64,000 nt of DNA from Chitinophaga deserti (GCF_003149455.1 NZ_QFFK01000002.1:717580-781579); one strand, 5' to 3'; numbered from the stretch's first letter, positions 9,347-18,483 are shown. Notes: generated by a model not told the origin, from the sequence alone. Numbers and translations: made by a program.

Positions 9347-10303
9347 TCAGGAGTAATGACCATCCAATTCAGAAATCTGCTGTTTGATGATAATCTTTAG
9401 ATCTTCGGGTGCCACTATAGATGCATGTTTCCCCAGCATGAGCAGCCAGCGGGCAAAGTAATGCAGGCTGTGGTAAAGGAAATCCATCTCCACATATTCT
9501 GTTTCCGTTCTCTCCTGTACAAATCCATAATGATATTTCTGTTGCCCCAGCCAGCGTGCCACATCGTGGGAGATGCGTACCTGAATCAGGCTGGGCTGGT
9601 CCGGATCGGCCTCAAATTCTTTAGTGATGTATTCCTGTAAAGAGATCCGTTTGGATTTGTCGAACACCTGGCTGGTAAGTTGGAGGCTTTTGATACGGTC
9701 AGCACGAAAGTCGCGGTAATCGTTGCGGAGGCGGCACCAGCCAATGAGGTGCCAGCTGCTGTTCATATGAAAGATGCCGATGGGTTCAATTTCCCGGCGC
9801 GAAGTACTGTCGTTATAAAAAGAATAGTATTCCACAGAAAGTACTTTCTGGTTGGCCAGCCCTTCCTGTATATCGCTGAGGAAGCGGTTGGGGAACTGTT
9901 GATCATTAGCGCGGTTATCGCGTAATACAGCAATATTATCGTCCAGCGATTCCAGGAAATCCTTATCGCTGCCCCGCAATACAGCCCTGATTTTTTGCAT
10001 GGCATTGCTGAATTGCTGGTGGTTAGACTGGTCGCTGTGTTTTTCCATGAGCTTTTCCCCGGTGAGGAGGGCAGCCGCTTCATTACGGTTGAACATAACG
10101 GGGGGCAGATGATACCCGTCCACGATATAGTACCCCGTACCCGCTTCGGCGCCAATTGGCACCCCGGCTTCCATAAGGGCTTTTACATCGCGGTAAACAG
10201 TACGCAGGCTAATTTCAAACCTGTCTGCGATTTCCTGTGCCTTCACGATCTTCTTCCCCTGCAGTTGTATAAGTATAGCGGTTAAACGGTCGATACGGTT
10301 CAT
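9347..10303 (-). CDS. YafY-type transcriptional regulator (HTH + WYL)
   Basis: DNA-binding regulator, 318 aa. The N-terminal winged helix (residues about 5-60, with EIADRFEISLRTVYRDVKAL) is followed by a short linker (GTGYYIVDGYHLPPVMF) and a C-terminal WYL domain. The segment SSWHLIGWCRLRNDYRDFRADRI carries the WYL-like core. Such proteins usually respond to a ligand or nucleic acid through WYL. The GyrI-like gene directly downstream is the most likely co-transcribed partner. The two are often found together, which suggests a small ligand-responsive unit (inference). Confidence 0.92.
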   Translation of the reverse strand: MNRIDRLTAILIQLQGKKIVKAQEIADRFEISLRTVYRDVKALMEAGVPIGAEAGTGYYIVDGYHLPPVMFNRNEAAALLTGEKLMEKHSDQSNHQQFSNAMQKIRAVLRGSDKDFLESLDDNIAVLRDNRANDQQFPNRFLSDIQEGLANQKVLSVEYYSFYNDSTSRREIEPIGIFHMNSSWHLIGWCRLRNDYRDFRADRIKSLQLTSQVFDKSKRISLQEYITKEFEADPDQPSLIQVRISHDVARWLGQQKYHYGFVQERTETEYVEMDFLYHSLHYFARWLLMLGKHASIVAPEDLKIIIKQQISELDGHYS

Positions 10304-10532
10304 GACTCAAAAATAATGACTATTTATCCGTGGTTAAACTTTTCCTTCTTTTAACAGTCTTTGGTTAGATGTTAATGCCCATTTCCTTTACCGGAAAATA
10401 TTTTCAAAAAACATGTTTCAACACGCAAGTTTTTTCTTCGTTCAACGTCTAACTATTAAACAGGCTACATAACATATTCAACATATTAAAGATACTAGTT
10501 GCTGTTACAGCATATAGTTAGGTTAAATGGTA

Positions 10533-10560
10533 AAGCCCTGGCAATTCCTTGCCGGGGCTT
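10533..10560. terminator. Hairpin terminator downstream of cydB
   Basis: A 12-bp imperfect stem (AAGCCCTGGCAA with TTGCCGGGGCTT, loop TTCC) lies about 20 bases past the cydB stop. The T-run is modest on both strands. It probably ends the cydAB transcript before the WYL regulator. Confidence 0.6.
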
Positions 10561-10581
10561 CTTTATACATGGAAATCCCGT

Positions 10582-11616
10582 TTAGTAGCTCATTTCATTG
10601 AGTTTTACCTTACCCCGGAAAGTCCAGAACACAAAAATTGTATAGGAAATAACGAGCGGGGTACCTATCGCTGCAATCAATAACATGATTCTCAAAGATT
10701 TAGGGGAAGAGGCGGCTTCGTAAATACTGATGCTGAATGCAGGATCGGTAGTACTGATGACAATGTTGGGGTACAGTCCGATAGCAAATAAAATCAGCAG
10801 TATGGCGGTAATACAGCTGGAAAAGACGAATGCCGTGAAATACTTCCTCGCATCAATGTTCCGCTTAATATTGAGCACGGTAAGCACTGCCAGCATGGGC
10901 AGCACAAACAACCATGGATGCTCTTTAAACTCCTCCGTCATATGCGGGATATAGATGAGCGTAACCATAGACGACAGGATGAAGCAGAGGATAAAGAATT
11001 TGCTGCAGTTGTTTACCAGCACCGTTAGCTTGGCGTACAGCCGGTTTTCCGTTTTCATGACAAGATAAATTGCACCATGGAGCATGAACAACGATAAGGT
11101 GGTGATGGCGATCAGGAGTGCATAGGGATGAAAGAAGGTGAGCAGCCCGCCGGTGAATTCGTGCTTTTCGTTCATCGGCAGTCCATGGATGAGGTTGCCA
11201 AGGATAAGCCCCAGCAACAGGGTGATACCTGTGCTTGAAACCATGTACGCCACATCCCACATTTTACGCCACCATGCCATGGGTTCCTTGCCCCGGAATT
11301 CTATGGATATACCCCGGAAGATCAGCGCCACAAGGAATAGCATAAAGGGGACGTAGAATATGGAAAGGATCGTTCCATACACCAGCGGAAACCCTGCAAA
11401 CAGTGCGCCTCCCGCTATTACCAGCCATACTTCATTACCGTCCCATACCGGGCCGATGGCATTCAGCGCTATACGGCGGCTTTCTTCTTTGTTAAAGAAC
11501 AAATGTAATGCCCCTGCTCCAAGATCAAACCCGTCGAGCACACCATAACCAGTTATAAGTCCACCGATCACCAGGAACCACAGGGTGGGTAAGTCCAGAC
11601 CAAAAATCGTTTCCAT
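10582..11616 (-). CDS. cydB: Cytochrome bd oxidase subunit II
   Basis: Integral membrane subunit of the cytochrome bd quinol oxidase, the high-affinity terminal oxidase used at low oxygen. The protein has 344 aa and many transmembrane helices, with a GYGVLDGFDLGAG segment near the N-terminus that is characteristic of CydB. The frame is open further upstream to 11694, but METIFGLDLPTLWF at 11616 is the conserved start and lies 10 bases after the cydA stop. The longer version would overlap cydA by 68 bases. No CydX-type small subunit was seen downstream. Confidence 0.95.
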   Translation of the reverse strand: METIFGLDLPTLWFLVIGGLITGYGVLDGFDLGAGALHLFFNKEESRRIALNAIGPVWDGNEVWLVIAGGALFAGFPLVYGTILSIFYVPFMLFLVALIFRGISIEFRGKEPMAWWRKMWDVAYMVSSTGITLLLGLILGNLIHGLPMNEKHEFTGGLLTFFHPYALLIAITTLSLFMLHGAIYLVMKTENRLYAKLTVLVNNCSKFFILCFILSSMVTLIYIPHMTEEFKEHPWLFVLPMLAVLTVLNIKRNIDARKYFTAFVFSSCITAILLILFAIGLYPNIVISTTDPAFSISIYEAASSPKSLRIMLLIAAIGTPLVISYTIFVFWTFRGKVKLNEMSY

Positions 11617-11626
11617 AGTAAGCTTT

Positions 11627-13021
11627 TTAGTGTTCAGGGTTTTGCAGTTGTTTGATATTCCGTTTGGAAAACTCATCGCTTTCTTCTTCCTCATTATGCG
11701 TCATTGCCGGCCCGTGCTGAATTTTCTTATTGAGCAGATAGATGAATAGTACGAACAGTAAAGCATAAACGAGGGTAAAGAGTATGAGGCTGAACATTAC
11801 CTGGTTGGCCTTCACATCTTTACTGAGCGCATCAGAAGTGCGTAGCAGGCCGTACACTACCCAGGGCTGGCGGCCCACCTCAGCGGCATACCACCCGGCC
11901 TGATTGGCTACCTGTGGCAGCAGCACAGCCCAAACGAAGAGTGTCATAAGCCATTTCTTATTGAACAGCTGTTTCCGCCACAGGAAATACAATGCCGCCA
12001 GCGTAAGGGCGATCAGCATCATGCCAATAGCCACCATAATGTGATAAGTCTGAAACACGAAGTTCACGGCTGTAGGCCTTTCGGTGACCGGGAAGGCATT
12101 AAGCCCTGTTACCGGTGCCTGGAAAGACCCATGGGTAAGAAAGGATAACCCGCCCGGTACTGCCAGTCCTGTAGTTTTACCGGTTTTATTATCAACCCAT
12201 CCGAAGAGGTACATGGGCGCCACGGCAGAACTGTCCCAATGCCCTTCCATGGCTGCAAGCTTGGCGGGTTGATAGTGACTGACATATTCTGCGGAGCGGT
12301 GCCCGGTAAACAGCTGTGCAAGCGCGGCAACGGCGGCAACAGAAAGACCTACTTTGAACATGGCTTTGGCAGGTTCAACAAAGCGGTTGCGGACGATGTA
12401 CCAGGCGCCTACACTCATCACCAGGAACGAACCTGCAAGGAAGGAGCCGAGAATGACATGAGAAAAGCGGTCAACGGATGATGGATTAAATACCATTTCC
12501 CAGAAATCGGTGATAACAGCGCGGGCCTGCATTCCTTCCCCTTCAATCACATACCCGGTGGGTGTTTGTTGCCAGGAGTTGGCGATCACTATCCAGAGGG
12601 CGGAAAAGATGGAGCCAAGTGCTACCATGATGGTAGAAAAGAAGTGGACGCCTTTGCTGACACGGTTCCAGCCAAAGAGGAGGATACCCAGGAAGCCGGA
12701 TTCCAGTGCGAAGGCGAAGATACCTTCTGCCGCCAGCGCGCTGCCGAATATATCTCCCACGTACCGGGAATAGGTAGCCCAGTTGGTACCAAACTCGAAT
12801 TCCATGACGATGCCTGTGGCTACCCCGATGCCGAAGATGAGTGCGAAAATTTTAATCCAGAAGCGGGTGATGTCTTCATACATTTTAATCCCCGTCCGGA
12901 GGTACATGCCTTCCATGATAACGAGGCATACGCCCAGTCCGATGCTTAACGGGGGGTATATATAATGGAAGGCAATGGTGAAAGCGAATTGAATGCGGCT
13001 GAGTATTTCGACTGATGGCAT
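11627..13021 (-). CDS. cydA: Cytochrome bd oxidase subunit I
   Basis: Haem-bearing subunit that oxidises quinol and reduces oxygen to water in the cytoplasmic membrane. The 464-aa protein begins [24 protein letters not shown], with the axial His in that first helix. It contains the conserved [12 protein letters not shown] motif that lies near the haem sites. The length indicates a short Q-loop version. It is the first gene of cydAB. A TACTTTTG -7 match lies on the minus strand 20 bases upstream (13041-13048), implying a very short leader. Confidence 0.97.
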   Translation of the reverse strand: MPSVEILSRIQFAFTIAFHYIYPPLSIGLGVCLVIMEGMYLRTGIKMYEDITRFWIKIFALIFGIGVATGIVMEFEFGTNWATYSRYVGDIFGSALAAEGIFAFALESGFLGILLFGWNRVSKGVHFFSTIMVALGSIFSALWIVIANSWQQTPTGYVIEGEGMQARAVITDFWEMVFNPSSVDRFSHVILGSFLAGSFLVMSVGAWYIVRNRFVEPAKAMFKVGLSVAAVAALAQLFTGHRSAEYVSHYQPAKLAAMEGHWDSSAVAPMYLFGWVDNKTGKTTGLAVPGGLSFLTHGSFQAPVTGLNAFPVTERPTAVNFVFQTYHIMVAIGMMLIALTLAALYFLWRKQLFNKKWLMTLFVWAVLLPQVANQAGWYAAEVGRQPWVVYGLLRTSDALSKDVKANQVMFSLILFTLVYALLFVLFIYLLNKKIQHGPAMTHNEEEESDEFSKRNIKQLQNPEH

Positions 13022-13040
13022 GCCAAGGGTTTTATTTGTA

Positions 13041-13048
13041 CAAAAGTA
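13041..13048 (-). promoter_or_regulatory. -7 promoter element of cydAB
   Basis: Reads TACTTTTG on the minus strand, a full TAnnTTTG match ending 20 bases from the cydA start codon. No clear -33 element is visible at the expected distance. Confidence 0.45.
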
Positions 13049-13160
13049 GGAGTACGGATCGTCCGGGAGTCTGACAATGGTCAGGCGGTGTTCCTGATAT
13101 TCATCAAGTTAGTAAAGTAGTGTCAAATGCAAACACATACGTGTTTTCGACACTATCAAT

Positions 13161-13204
13161 AACAACCATTTAACACGAGTAGGGAGTTAAGGCATCTAAT
13201 TTTG
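13161..13204 (+). promoter_or_regulatory. Upstream copy of a repeated promoter-like element
   Basis: The 15-base sequence AACAACCATTTAACA (13161-13175) is followed after exactly 21 bases by TAATTTTG (13197-13204), a TAnnTTTG match. The same 15-mer occurs again at 13317 with the same 21-base gap to TAATTTTC. The equal spacing suggests a two-part promoter or operator. Confidence 0.45.
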
Positions 13205-13316
13205 AGAAACCATGGTAGGGGTTAGGTTTAAACTGAACACCTCCATGTAGTTAAATTGGAGCGTATTTAGCAGGTCTGGGGATCTCCCCGGACTTGTTAT
13301 TTTACATTTGATTGTT

Positions 13317-13360
13317 AACAACCATTTAACAAATCTTACCGGCGTGTCTTGGTAATTTTC
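13317..13360 (+). promoter_or_regulatory. Downstream copy of the repeated promoter-like element
   Basis: Second exact copy of AACAACCATTTAACA (13317-13331), with TAATTTTC at 13353-13360, again after 21 bases. It lies 66 bases before the terminator stem at 13426, so a transcript from here would be very short unless it reads through. Confidence 0.4.
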
Positions 13361-13425
13361 GTCAGCATCAAAGATCGTAGATACCAGTAAGTTCAAATAT
13401 AAATTTTGGAGAGTTATCACCTCTG

Positions 13426-13452
13426 GCCCGATGTTTATCGGGCTAATTTTTT
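13426..13452 (+). terminator. Intrinsic terminator without an upstream protein gene
   Basis: Perfect 7-bp stem GCCCGAT / ATCGGGC (13426-13432 and 13437-13443) with a 4-base loop, followed by TAATTTTTT. It faces the + strand, but the nearest genes are cydA (opposite strand) and the kinase that starts 138 bases further on, so what it ends is unclear. Confidence 0.7.
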
Positions 13453-13589
13453 GCAGCAGCCGTATTTGTTAAAGGCTTGTTGCTGTTTTGAGGGGTAAGA
13501 ATAATCTCCATGCGCCCATTTTGCACCGGGAAGATTTGTTCCGGGCCTTTTGGGGAAAATTCCGTAAATTATAGAAGAGAGTTTTTTGA

Positions 13590-15650
13590 ATGTTAACGGG
13601 ATGGTTCAATATCATTAAACGTATAGGGCTTCAGCCAGACCGCAAGGGAGGCGACGTAAAGCGTTTGATGGTGGTAAATTCCTTCAGTTTTATCACCGCA
13701 ATCCTTTGCGCCTTCTGTGGTGTTACCCTTGCGTGGATTTCAGGGGACTGGTCCATTCTCTACACCGCCCTCGGTTTCGTATGCGGTTTCCTTTCCATTC
13801 TTGCCTTCAACCGGATTGGCTGGTATGGTACCGCCAAGTTCTCGCTGATGTTCGTATTCTGCATGGTAATGCTGTATTACGGCGCTACTTTCGGCGAAAG
13901 CACACAGGTACATTTTCTCGGCCTTTTCCTCATCGGCGTTCCCCTCCTAATCTGCACACCAGACGAACAGGAACTGCGCTTCATGTGCCTGCTCATGATC
14001 CTCGTGTGCCTGGCCTTACTTGAAACCAATTACTATTACCAGCTGATCAGCCCGATGGAAATGTCGCGGCAGGAATTATTCTTTTTCAGATGGCTCATCA
14101 TGTCAGTTGTACTGACCCTCAATTTCATGGTCATCAGATTCTATCAGCTCAATATCACCGGCCTCCTGAAGCGGTTGCAAAAAAAGAACGAATCGCTTAA
14201 CCGTAAGAACGACCTGGTACTGCGTAAAGAAGCAGAACTGAAACAGATCAATGCCAAATTATCTGCCTATAACGAACATCTCGCGCAGGAAGTGGAAGCC
14301 CGTACCTCGGCACTTACGCAGGGCAACATGATTATGGAAGAGATGATCAGCAATCTCAAAAACAGCAACCGCCAGCTGCGCGAACAGGATAATCTGCTGA
14401 CCGCACAATTGAAAGAATTGGAAGAAGCCCGGGAAGCACTTGTGCAGGCACGGGATACTGCTGAGAAAGCAAATCTGGCCAAGTCGGCCTACCTCAGAGA
14501 GATCAGTCATGAAATCCGCAATCCACTCAACGCTGTGATCGGGATGACCTACCTGCTGCTGAATGAGATCGACAACCGTAACCGCATTCCTCAGAATGCA
14601 CTCGCTTATATCGAAAGCATCAGTACCAGCGGCCATACCCTGCTGGAGATCGTCAACAACGTACTGGAACTGGCGCGTATTGAAGCAGGTAAAATAGACC
14701 AGGTGCAACCGGAACCTTTTAACCTGCGCGATTGGCTCCGCGGTGTTTCGGCCATCTATCAGAATGCCGCCCAGGTAAAGGATGTAGCCATCCAACTGCA
14801 GATCGATAACCGCCTGCCTTCCATCATTTACGGCGATCGTGTTCATCTCACCCAGATCGTCAATAACCTGCTGGGCAACGCTATCAAATTTTCACCTGAA
14901 AAGAAGAAAGTGACGCTTCACTGTTTCCGTAAAGAATCCATGCAATGGTGCATTCGCGTGTCAGACGAAGGCATTGGTATTCCTGAAGATAAACAGCGTG
15001 TTATTTTCCAGCCTTTTGAACAGGCCGATGCATCCATACAGGAGAACTATGGAGGTACAGGTCTGGGCCTTACCATTACCCGGCGCATCGCGGAAATGAT
15101 GGGCGGCAGCATTACAGTATGGAGCCACCCCGGCGCAGGCACCGCTTTCACCGTAACGCTTCCTCTCAATGCAGAATCTGTTACAGGAGGACTGCAGCCG
15201 CTTGAAAATACTACCGCCGCACAGCATGAGTATGCTGCTTTTCCTGATGAAACGCGTGTATTGCTGATGGAAGACAGTGAGATTAACCAGCTCATCATGC
15301 AGCGGTTTTTCTCTAACGTAGGGGTTACCCTGCATGTGGCCAACAATGGGGAAGATGGGCTTGCGCTTGCCCGTAAAGTGCATCCCGATATCATTATCAT
15401 GGACATGCATATGCCTCGCATGACAGGCCTTGAAGTAATTGTACAACTGCGTAAAGATCCTGTACTCGCTCATATCCCTGTTATCGCTATTTCTGCAGAT
15501 GCATTTCACGAACAGCAGGATGAAGCCAAGAATGCCGGCGTAAATGAATATCTCATCAAGCCCATCGAATTCGACCGGCTTTACAATGTAATCAGCCAGT
15601 ACCTGCGCAAGCAATCCCAATTCAGGATGCGCGTCATCAAGGCAAGTTAG
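13590..15650 (+). CDS. Membrane-bound hybrid histidine kinase with receiver domain
   Basis: Signal-transducing kinase, 686 aa. About six membrane helices occupy residues 28-190, followed by a long coiled coil (195-295, rich in Lys, Gln and Glu). The HisKA domain has the phosphoacceptor His307 in SHEIRNPLNAVIGM. The HATPase domain shows N box NNLLGNAIKF, G1 DEGIGIPE and G2 GGTGLGLTI. The C-terminal receiver domain has phosphoacceptor Asp605 in IIIMDMHMP and the conserved Lys in YLIKPIEF. It has no output domain, so it must pass phosphate to another protein. No obvious partner lies next to it. The 5' region contains promoter-like repeats and a terminator. The signal is unknown; the membrane part has no large periplasmic domain. 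Confidence 0.93.
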   Translation: MLTGWFNIIKRIGLQPDRKGGDVKRLMVVNSFSFITAILCAFCGVTLAWISGDWSILYTALGFVCGFLSILAFNRIGWYGTAKFSLMFVFCMVMLYYGATFGESTQVHFLGLFLIGVPLLICTPDEQELRFMCLLMILVCLALLETNYYYQLISPMEMSRQELFFFRWLIMSVVLTLNFMVIRFYQLNITGLLKRLQKKNESLNRKNDLVLRKEAELKQINAKLSAYNEHLAQEVEARTSALTQGNMIMEEMISNLKNSNRQLREQDNLLTAQLKELEEAREALVQARDTAEKANLAKSAYLREISHEIRNPLNAVIGMTYLLLNEIDNRNRIPQNALAYIESISTSGHTLLEIVNNVLELARIEAGKIDQVQPEPFNLRDWLRGVSAIYQNAAQVKDVAIQLQIDNRLPSIIYGDRVHLTQIVNNLLGNAIKFSPEKKKVTLHCFRKESMQWCIRVSDEGIGIPEDKQRVIFQPFEQADASIQENYGGTGLGLTITRRIAEMMGGSITVWSHPGAGTAFTVTLPLNAESVTGGLQPLENTTAAQHEYAAFPDETRVLLMEDSEINQLIMQRFFSNVGVTLHVANNGEDGLALARKVHPDIIIMDMHMPRMTGLEVIVQLRKDPVLAHIPVIAISADAFHEQQDEAKNAGVNEYLIKPIEFDRLYNVISQYLRKQSQFRMRVIKAS

Positions 15651-15663
15651 TTCCCATTCAATT

Positions 15664-16413
15664 TTACAATGCCGGTAAGTCGGCCCAGGCCGTTTCTTCG
15701 ATTACACTTTCGTCGTCGGGTTTGGCTTTCCGTACGGAATTAACCGTCCAGTAAGCCAGCTCGTCAGAAGGAATACTGTAGGAGAGGATGGACCTGATGC
15801 CTTCGTCAGAAAGGTCGGGGCGCAGCCATTCTTTTTCCAGTTCACGGGGGAGGATGAGGGGCATCCGTCCGGCGTTATCTCCTCCGTTATGAATGCGGCT
15901 CATGATGTCGTTAGCGTCGCGGGTAATAAGTGTGAAAGTACCGGGTATCTCTCCGGTCTCGGGATTAGGGATGTGAGACCAGGCGTAAAGCCCTGCAATA
16001 AAGAATATCTCACGGTCTTTGACGTGTATGTAATAAGGTACTTTGTTTTTCCATCCCGGTATTTCGCGATGTTCGAAGAAGCCGGTAGCAGGCACGAGGC
16101 ACCTGTTTTTACGGATGCGGTTCCAGTAAGCTTTTGGATCCAGCACTTTTTCTGCCCGTGCATTCACCATCCATTTCCTGCCTTTCTTTACTTCTTCAGG
16201 CGTTTTCATATAATTCGGAATAACGCCCCATTCAAATTTCTGCAGCTTGTATGTGTTGTTATCGCGCAGTACCACCGGCCATTTGGGGTATCCCTGTGCC
16301 ACTTTGTGAAAAGTAGGTTCGAAGTGAAGGTCCAGCTGGCCCATGTCTTTCAGTTCGGGCAGATAGTCGAACACGGATGCAATGCTGGCGGAAAATGAAA
16401 GGTCGTAACACAT
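15664..16413 (-). CDS. HMCES/YedK-type SOS response-associated protein (SRAP)
   Basis: Protects abasic sites in single-stranded DNA by forming a covalent link through Cys2. The protein has 249 aa. The N-terminus MCYDLS gives the required Cys2. The family landmarks are present: VNARAEKV, RCLVPATGFFEH and HNGGDNAGRMPLILP, the last with the conserved His-containing loop. It is the last gene of a cassette with a Y-family polymerase. The stop lies 14 bases from the converging hybrid kinase gene. Function is well supported by family; co-regulation with DNA damage is inferred from its neighbours. Confidence 0.93.
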   Translation of the reverse strand: MCYDLSFSASIASVFDYLPELKDMGQLDLHFEPTFHKVAQGYPKWPVVLRDNNTYKLQKFEWGVIPNYMKTPEEVKKGRKWMVNARAEKVLDPKAYWNRIRKNRCLVPATGFFEHREIPGWKNKVPYYIHVKDREIFFIAGLYAWSHIPNPETGEIPGTFTLITRDANDIMSRIHNGGDNAGRMPLILPRELEKEWLRPDLSDEGIRSILSYSIPSDELAYWTVNSVRKAKPDDESVIEETAWADLPAL

Positions 16414-16417
16414 GGGA

Positions 16418-16903
16418 TCAGGTTTTTTCGATGTCGGAGAAGGGTATTTTGATTTCTTCCTGTTTCGTTTTCAAATTAAGGAAAAGTTCGCCAAACTGGA
16501 TAAAGAGCGTAACGGCGAGATCTTCTTTCCGGTCGGCCTTCCAGTTGGTATGTCCCCGGATGTATTGTTTGATGGCTGCCCCGGTAGCGGGGTCCGGGCT
16601 CCATTTCTTTTTGGCAAGGAGGGCAATGTATACATGATAACCTTCCGGCTGGCCGGCTGCAATAAAGAGGCGCTCCCGGTCTGCCAGAGCTTCGGCGTCG
16701 TAGAGGTGCCGGTGCGGATCTGCTACGATAGCTTCCATATGGGCGCGTGCTTCTGTGAGGGAGCGGTGGGGCGAGAGCAGGAGGGATGCTTTCAGCGAAG
16801 GATGCATCCCCCGCGGATAATCCTGCCGTACAAACCACCGGTGCCCCGCATCGAGGAGCCCTTGCAGAACAGCCGGGCGCAATATGGCGAGCGGGTTATG
16901 CAT
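16418..16903 (-). CDS. Unrecognised protein in the polymerase/SRAP cassette
   Basis: A 161-aa soluble protein that I do not recognise. Its start codon shares one base with the polymerase stop codon (TAATG), and its stop is 4 bases before the SRAP start, so translation is probably coupled on both sides. It begins MHNPLAILRPAVLQGLLDAGHRWFV and is rich in Arg, His, Leu and Lys, with no membrane helix or signal peptide. The C-terminal half (TLFIQFGELFLNLKTKQEEIKIPF) looks like beta-strands. The tight packing suggests a role in translesion synthesis or abasic-site handling. Confidence 0.8.
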   Translation of the reverse strand: MHNPLAILRPAVLQGLLDAGHRWFVRQDYPRGMHPSLKASLLLSPHRSLTEARAHMEAIVADPHRHLYDAEALADRERLFIAAGQPEGYHVYIALLAKKKWSPDPATGAAIKQYIRGHTNWKADRKEDLAVTLFIQFGELFLNLKTKQEEIKIPFSDIEKT

Positions 16904-18165
16904 TATTCCGGTTTGGCTTTAATGATTTCATGGAGGCGGGTGGTGTAGCAGGGGGAAAGGCGCTCCTGCCGCAGTGTCCATTTCTTATCGCCGCCCTGCA
17001 CCGCAAACCGCAGCACGGGCTTCCCTGCAAAATGTTTTGTGATACCGTCGAGCGCCTGCATGAGCTTGCGCTCTTTATCGTGATTGGTGGTTTCGAAAAG
17101 GTTTTCCTGTACCTCCGTATCCGGAACAAGATCCATGGCGGTAATGCCCGTTTTCTTGTAATTATATCCCGGTTTAAAGATATGGTCCAGCGCGAGGAGG
17201 GCATGGCGGATGAGCTCGCGGGTGGAATTGGCGGGTACCGGAAGGCGCACGTTCACGGAGCGGTGATACTGCGCATCCTGGCCACGGAAGTTGTTGGTTT
17301 GTACAAACACCTGTATTACGGTAGCGCGGGAGTTTTGACTCCGCAGCTTTTGTGCTGCTACCGCGGCGTAGTTGGCGAGCGCTTCCTGGATATCTGATTT
17401 TTCAGTGAGCAGCTGTCCGAAGGAGCGGGCAACACACACTGCTTTTTTAGGTGGTGCTGCTTCTTCCAGTGCTATACTGGGGATGCCGCGAAGCTCCCGT
17501 ACCAGGCGGAGGCCCGTTACCGTGAGTTCCCGCCGGGCAAAGTCGTCTGGTACAAGAGAGAGGTCGAATGCGGTGTGGAAGCCTTTCTGATGGAGCATGG
17601 CGGCATACTGGGGCCCGATGCCCCAGATGTCTTCCACTTGCGTGGCGGCTAATACTGCCCGTGTTTTCTCAGGGGAATCCAGTACGAGAAAGCCTTCCGG
17701 CAGTTTATTCTTTTTGACAGCACGGTTAGCCATCTTGGCGAGGGTTTTGGTAGGGGCCACGCCTACTGATACAGGCAGGCCCACATCGTGGAGTACGCCG
17801 GCGCGGATGGCTGCAGCAAGGGCGCCGGGGGCAGTATGCCCTGTGAGGTCGAGAAAGGCTTCATCTATACTATACACTTCCATTTCAGGCGCATAGGAAG
17901 AGAGTACCTGCATGACGCGTTGGGAAAGACTGCCATAGAGGGTGTAGTTGGAGGAGAAGACTGCTACCTGGTGGCGCTGCAGGAGCTCTTCCATGAAAAA
18001 TGCCGGTGCGCCCATCCGTATGCCGAGGGTTTTGGCTTCTTCGGAACGGGATATTACGCATCCGTCGTTGTTGCTGAGTACCACCACCGGAAGGTGAAGT
18101 ACGCCGGGGTGGAAGAGCCTTTCGCAGCTTACGTAAAAATTATTGCAGTCGACCAGAGCAATCAT
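16903..18165 (-). CDS. umuC: Y-family translesion DNA polymerase (UmuC-like)
   Basis: Error-prone polymerase that copies past DNA lesions. The protein is 420 aa. It begins MIALVDCNNFYVSCERLF with a metal-binding Asp at residue 6, and has YSIDEAFLDL with the second acidic catalytic cluster. The helix-hairpin-helix region follows (VEDIWGIGPQYAAML), then the little-finger domain and a UmuC-type C-terminal extension. The frame is open to 18216, but the upstream codons run through the promoter dyads, so MIALVD is the start. No umuD-like peptidase gene is adjacent. Two dyad repeats lie directly in front of the start codon. Confidence 0.94.
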   Translation of the reverse strand: MIALVDCNNFYVSCERLFHPGVLHLPVVVLSNNDGCVISRSEEAKTLGIRMGAPAFFMEELLQRHQVAVFSSNYTLYGSLSQRVMQVLSSYAPEMEVYSIDEAFLDLTGHTAPGALAAAIRAGVLHDVGLPVSVGVAPTKTLAKMANRAVKKNKLPEGFLVLDSPEKTRAVLAATQVEDIWGIGPQYAAMLHQKGFHTAFDLSLVPDDFARRELTVTGLRLVRELRGIPSIALEEAAPPKKAVCVARSFGQLLTEKSDIQEALANYAAVAAQKLRSQNSRATVIQVFVQTNNFRGQDAQYHRSVNVRLPVPANSTRELIRHALLALDHIFKPGYNYKKTGITAMDLVPDTEVQENLFETTNHDKERKLMQALDGITKHFAGKPVLRFAVQGGDKKWTLRQERLSPCYTTRLHEIIKAKPE

Positions 18166-18168
18166 TTG

Positions 18169-18205
18169 GCTAATTATATTAGCAAATATAGCTAAATATA
18201 TTGGC
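18169..18205 (-). promoter_or_regulatory. Paired dyad operators over the umuC promoter
   Basis: Two 15-bp inverted repeats, GCTAATTATATTAGC (18169-18183) and GCTAAATATATTGGC (18191-18205), are spaced 22 bp start to start, about two helix turns. Between them, on the minus strand, lies TATATTTG (+ strand 18183-18190), a perfect -7 element. The polymerase start codon is 3 bases beyond the first dyad. This has the layout of a damage-regulated operator; the identity of the regulator is unknown. Confidence 0.6.
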
Positions 18206-18208
18206 AAA

Positions 18209-18427
18209 TCAGGCAAAGCGCGCTACGATCGCATCGGCGATACGGTCCACCAGTGCTGCATCCGGAGGTACATCGCCCTGGGAAAGTGCCCGCAGCTGAT
18301 CTTCTTCGTCCAGCTCAAAAACCACCAGCCCGTCGCCCGTATCTACATGAAAAGCCATGCCATAACCTTTCACGAAAGGCTTTACTTCAAACTGGCGGTC
18401 GTCTACCTTAATGGTAAAATTGTCCAT
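18209..18427 (-). CDS. Small acidic hypothetical protein
   Basis: A 72-aa protein, MDNFTIKVDDRQFEVKPF and onward, ending with a helix (DAALVDRIADAIVARFA). It has no signal peptide or membrane segment and the composition is normal for a soluble protein. Codon use matches its neighbours. It ends just upstream of the second dyad in front of the polymerase gene, so it either has its own promoter or reads into that gene. I do not recognise the family. Confidence 0.65.
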   Translation of the reverse strand: MDNFTIKVDDRQFEVKPFVKGYGMAFHVDTGDGLVVFELDEEDQLRALSQGDVPPDAALVDRIADAIVARFA

Positions 18428-18483
18428 GCGGCAAATATCGCTATTCCGGGTTTATATACCCTATGGTGGTAATAAAGGAAACA

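Larger units (their letters stand above)
13200..13452 (+). ncRNA. Possible small RNA or attenuated leader upstream of the hybrid kinase
   Basis: Between the two promoter-like elements and the terminator at 13426-13452 there is no credible protein gene. There are at least two strong hairpins (around 13272-13295, and the terminator). This could be a small RNA of about 70-240 bases or the attenuated leader of the kinase gene at 13590. This is inference from layout only. Confidence 0.25.

Noticed and set aside
13196..13420. Minus-strand open frame of about 74 codons upstream of cydA
   Set aside because: It covers the promoter-like repeats and hairpins and ends close to the terminator; its sequence has no protein-like pattern.
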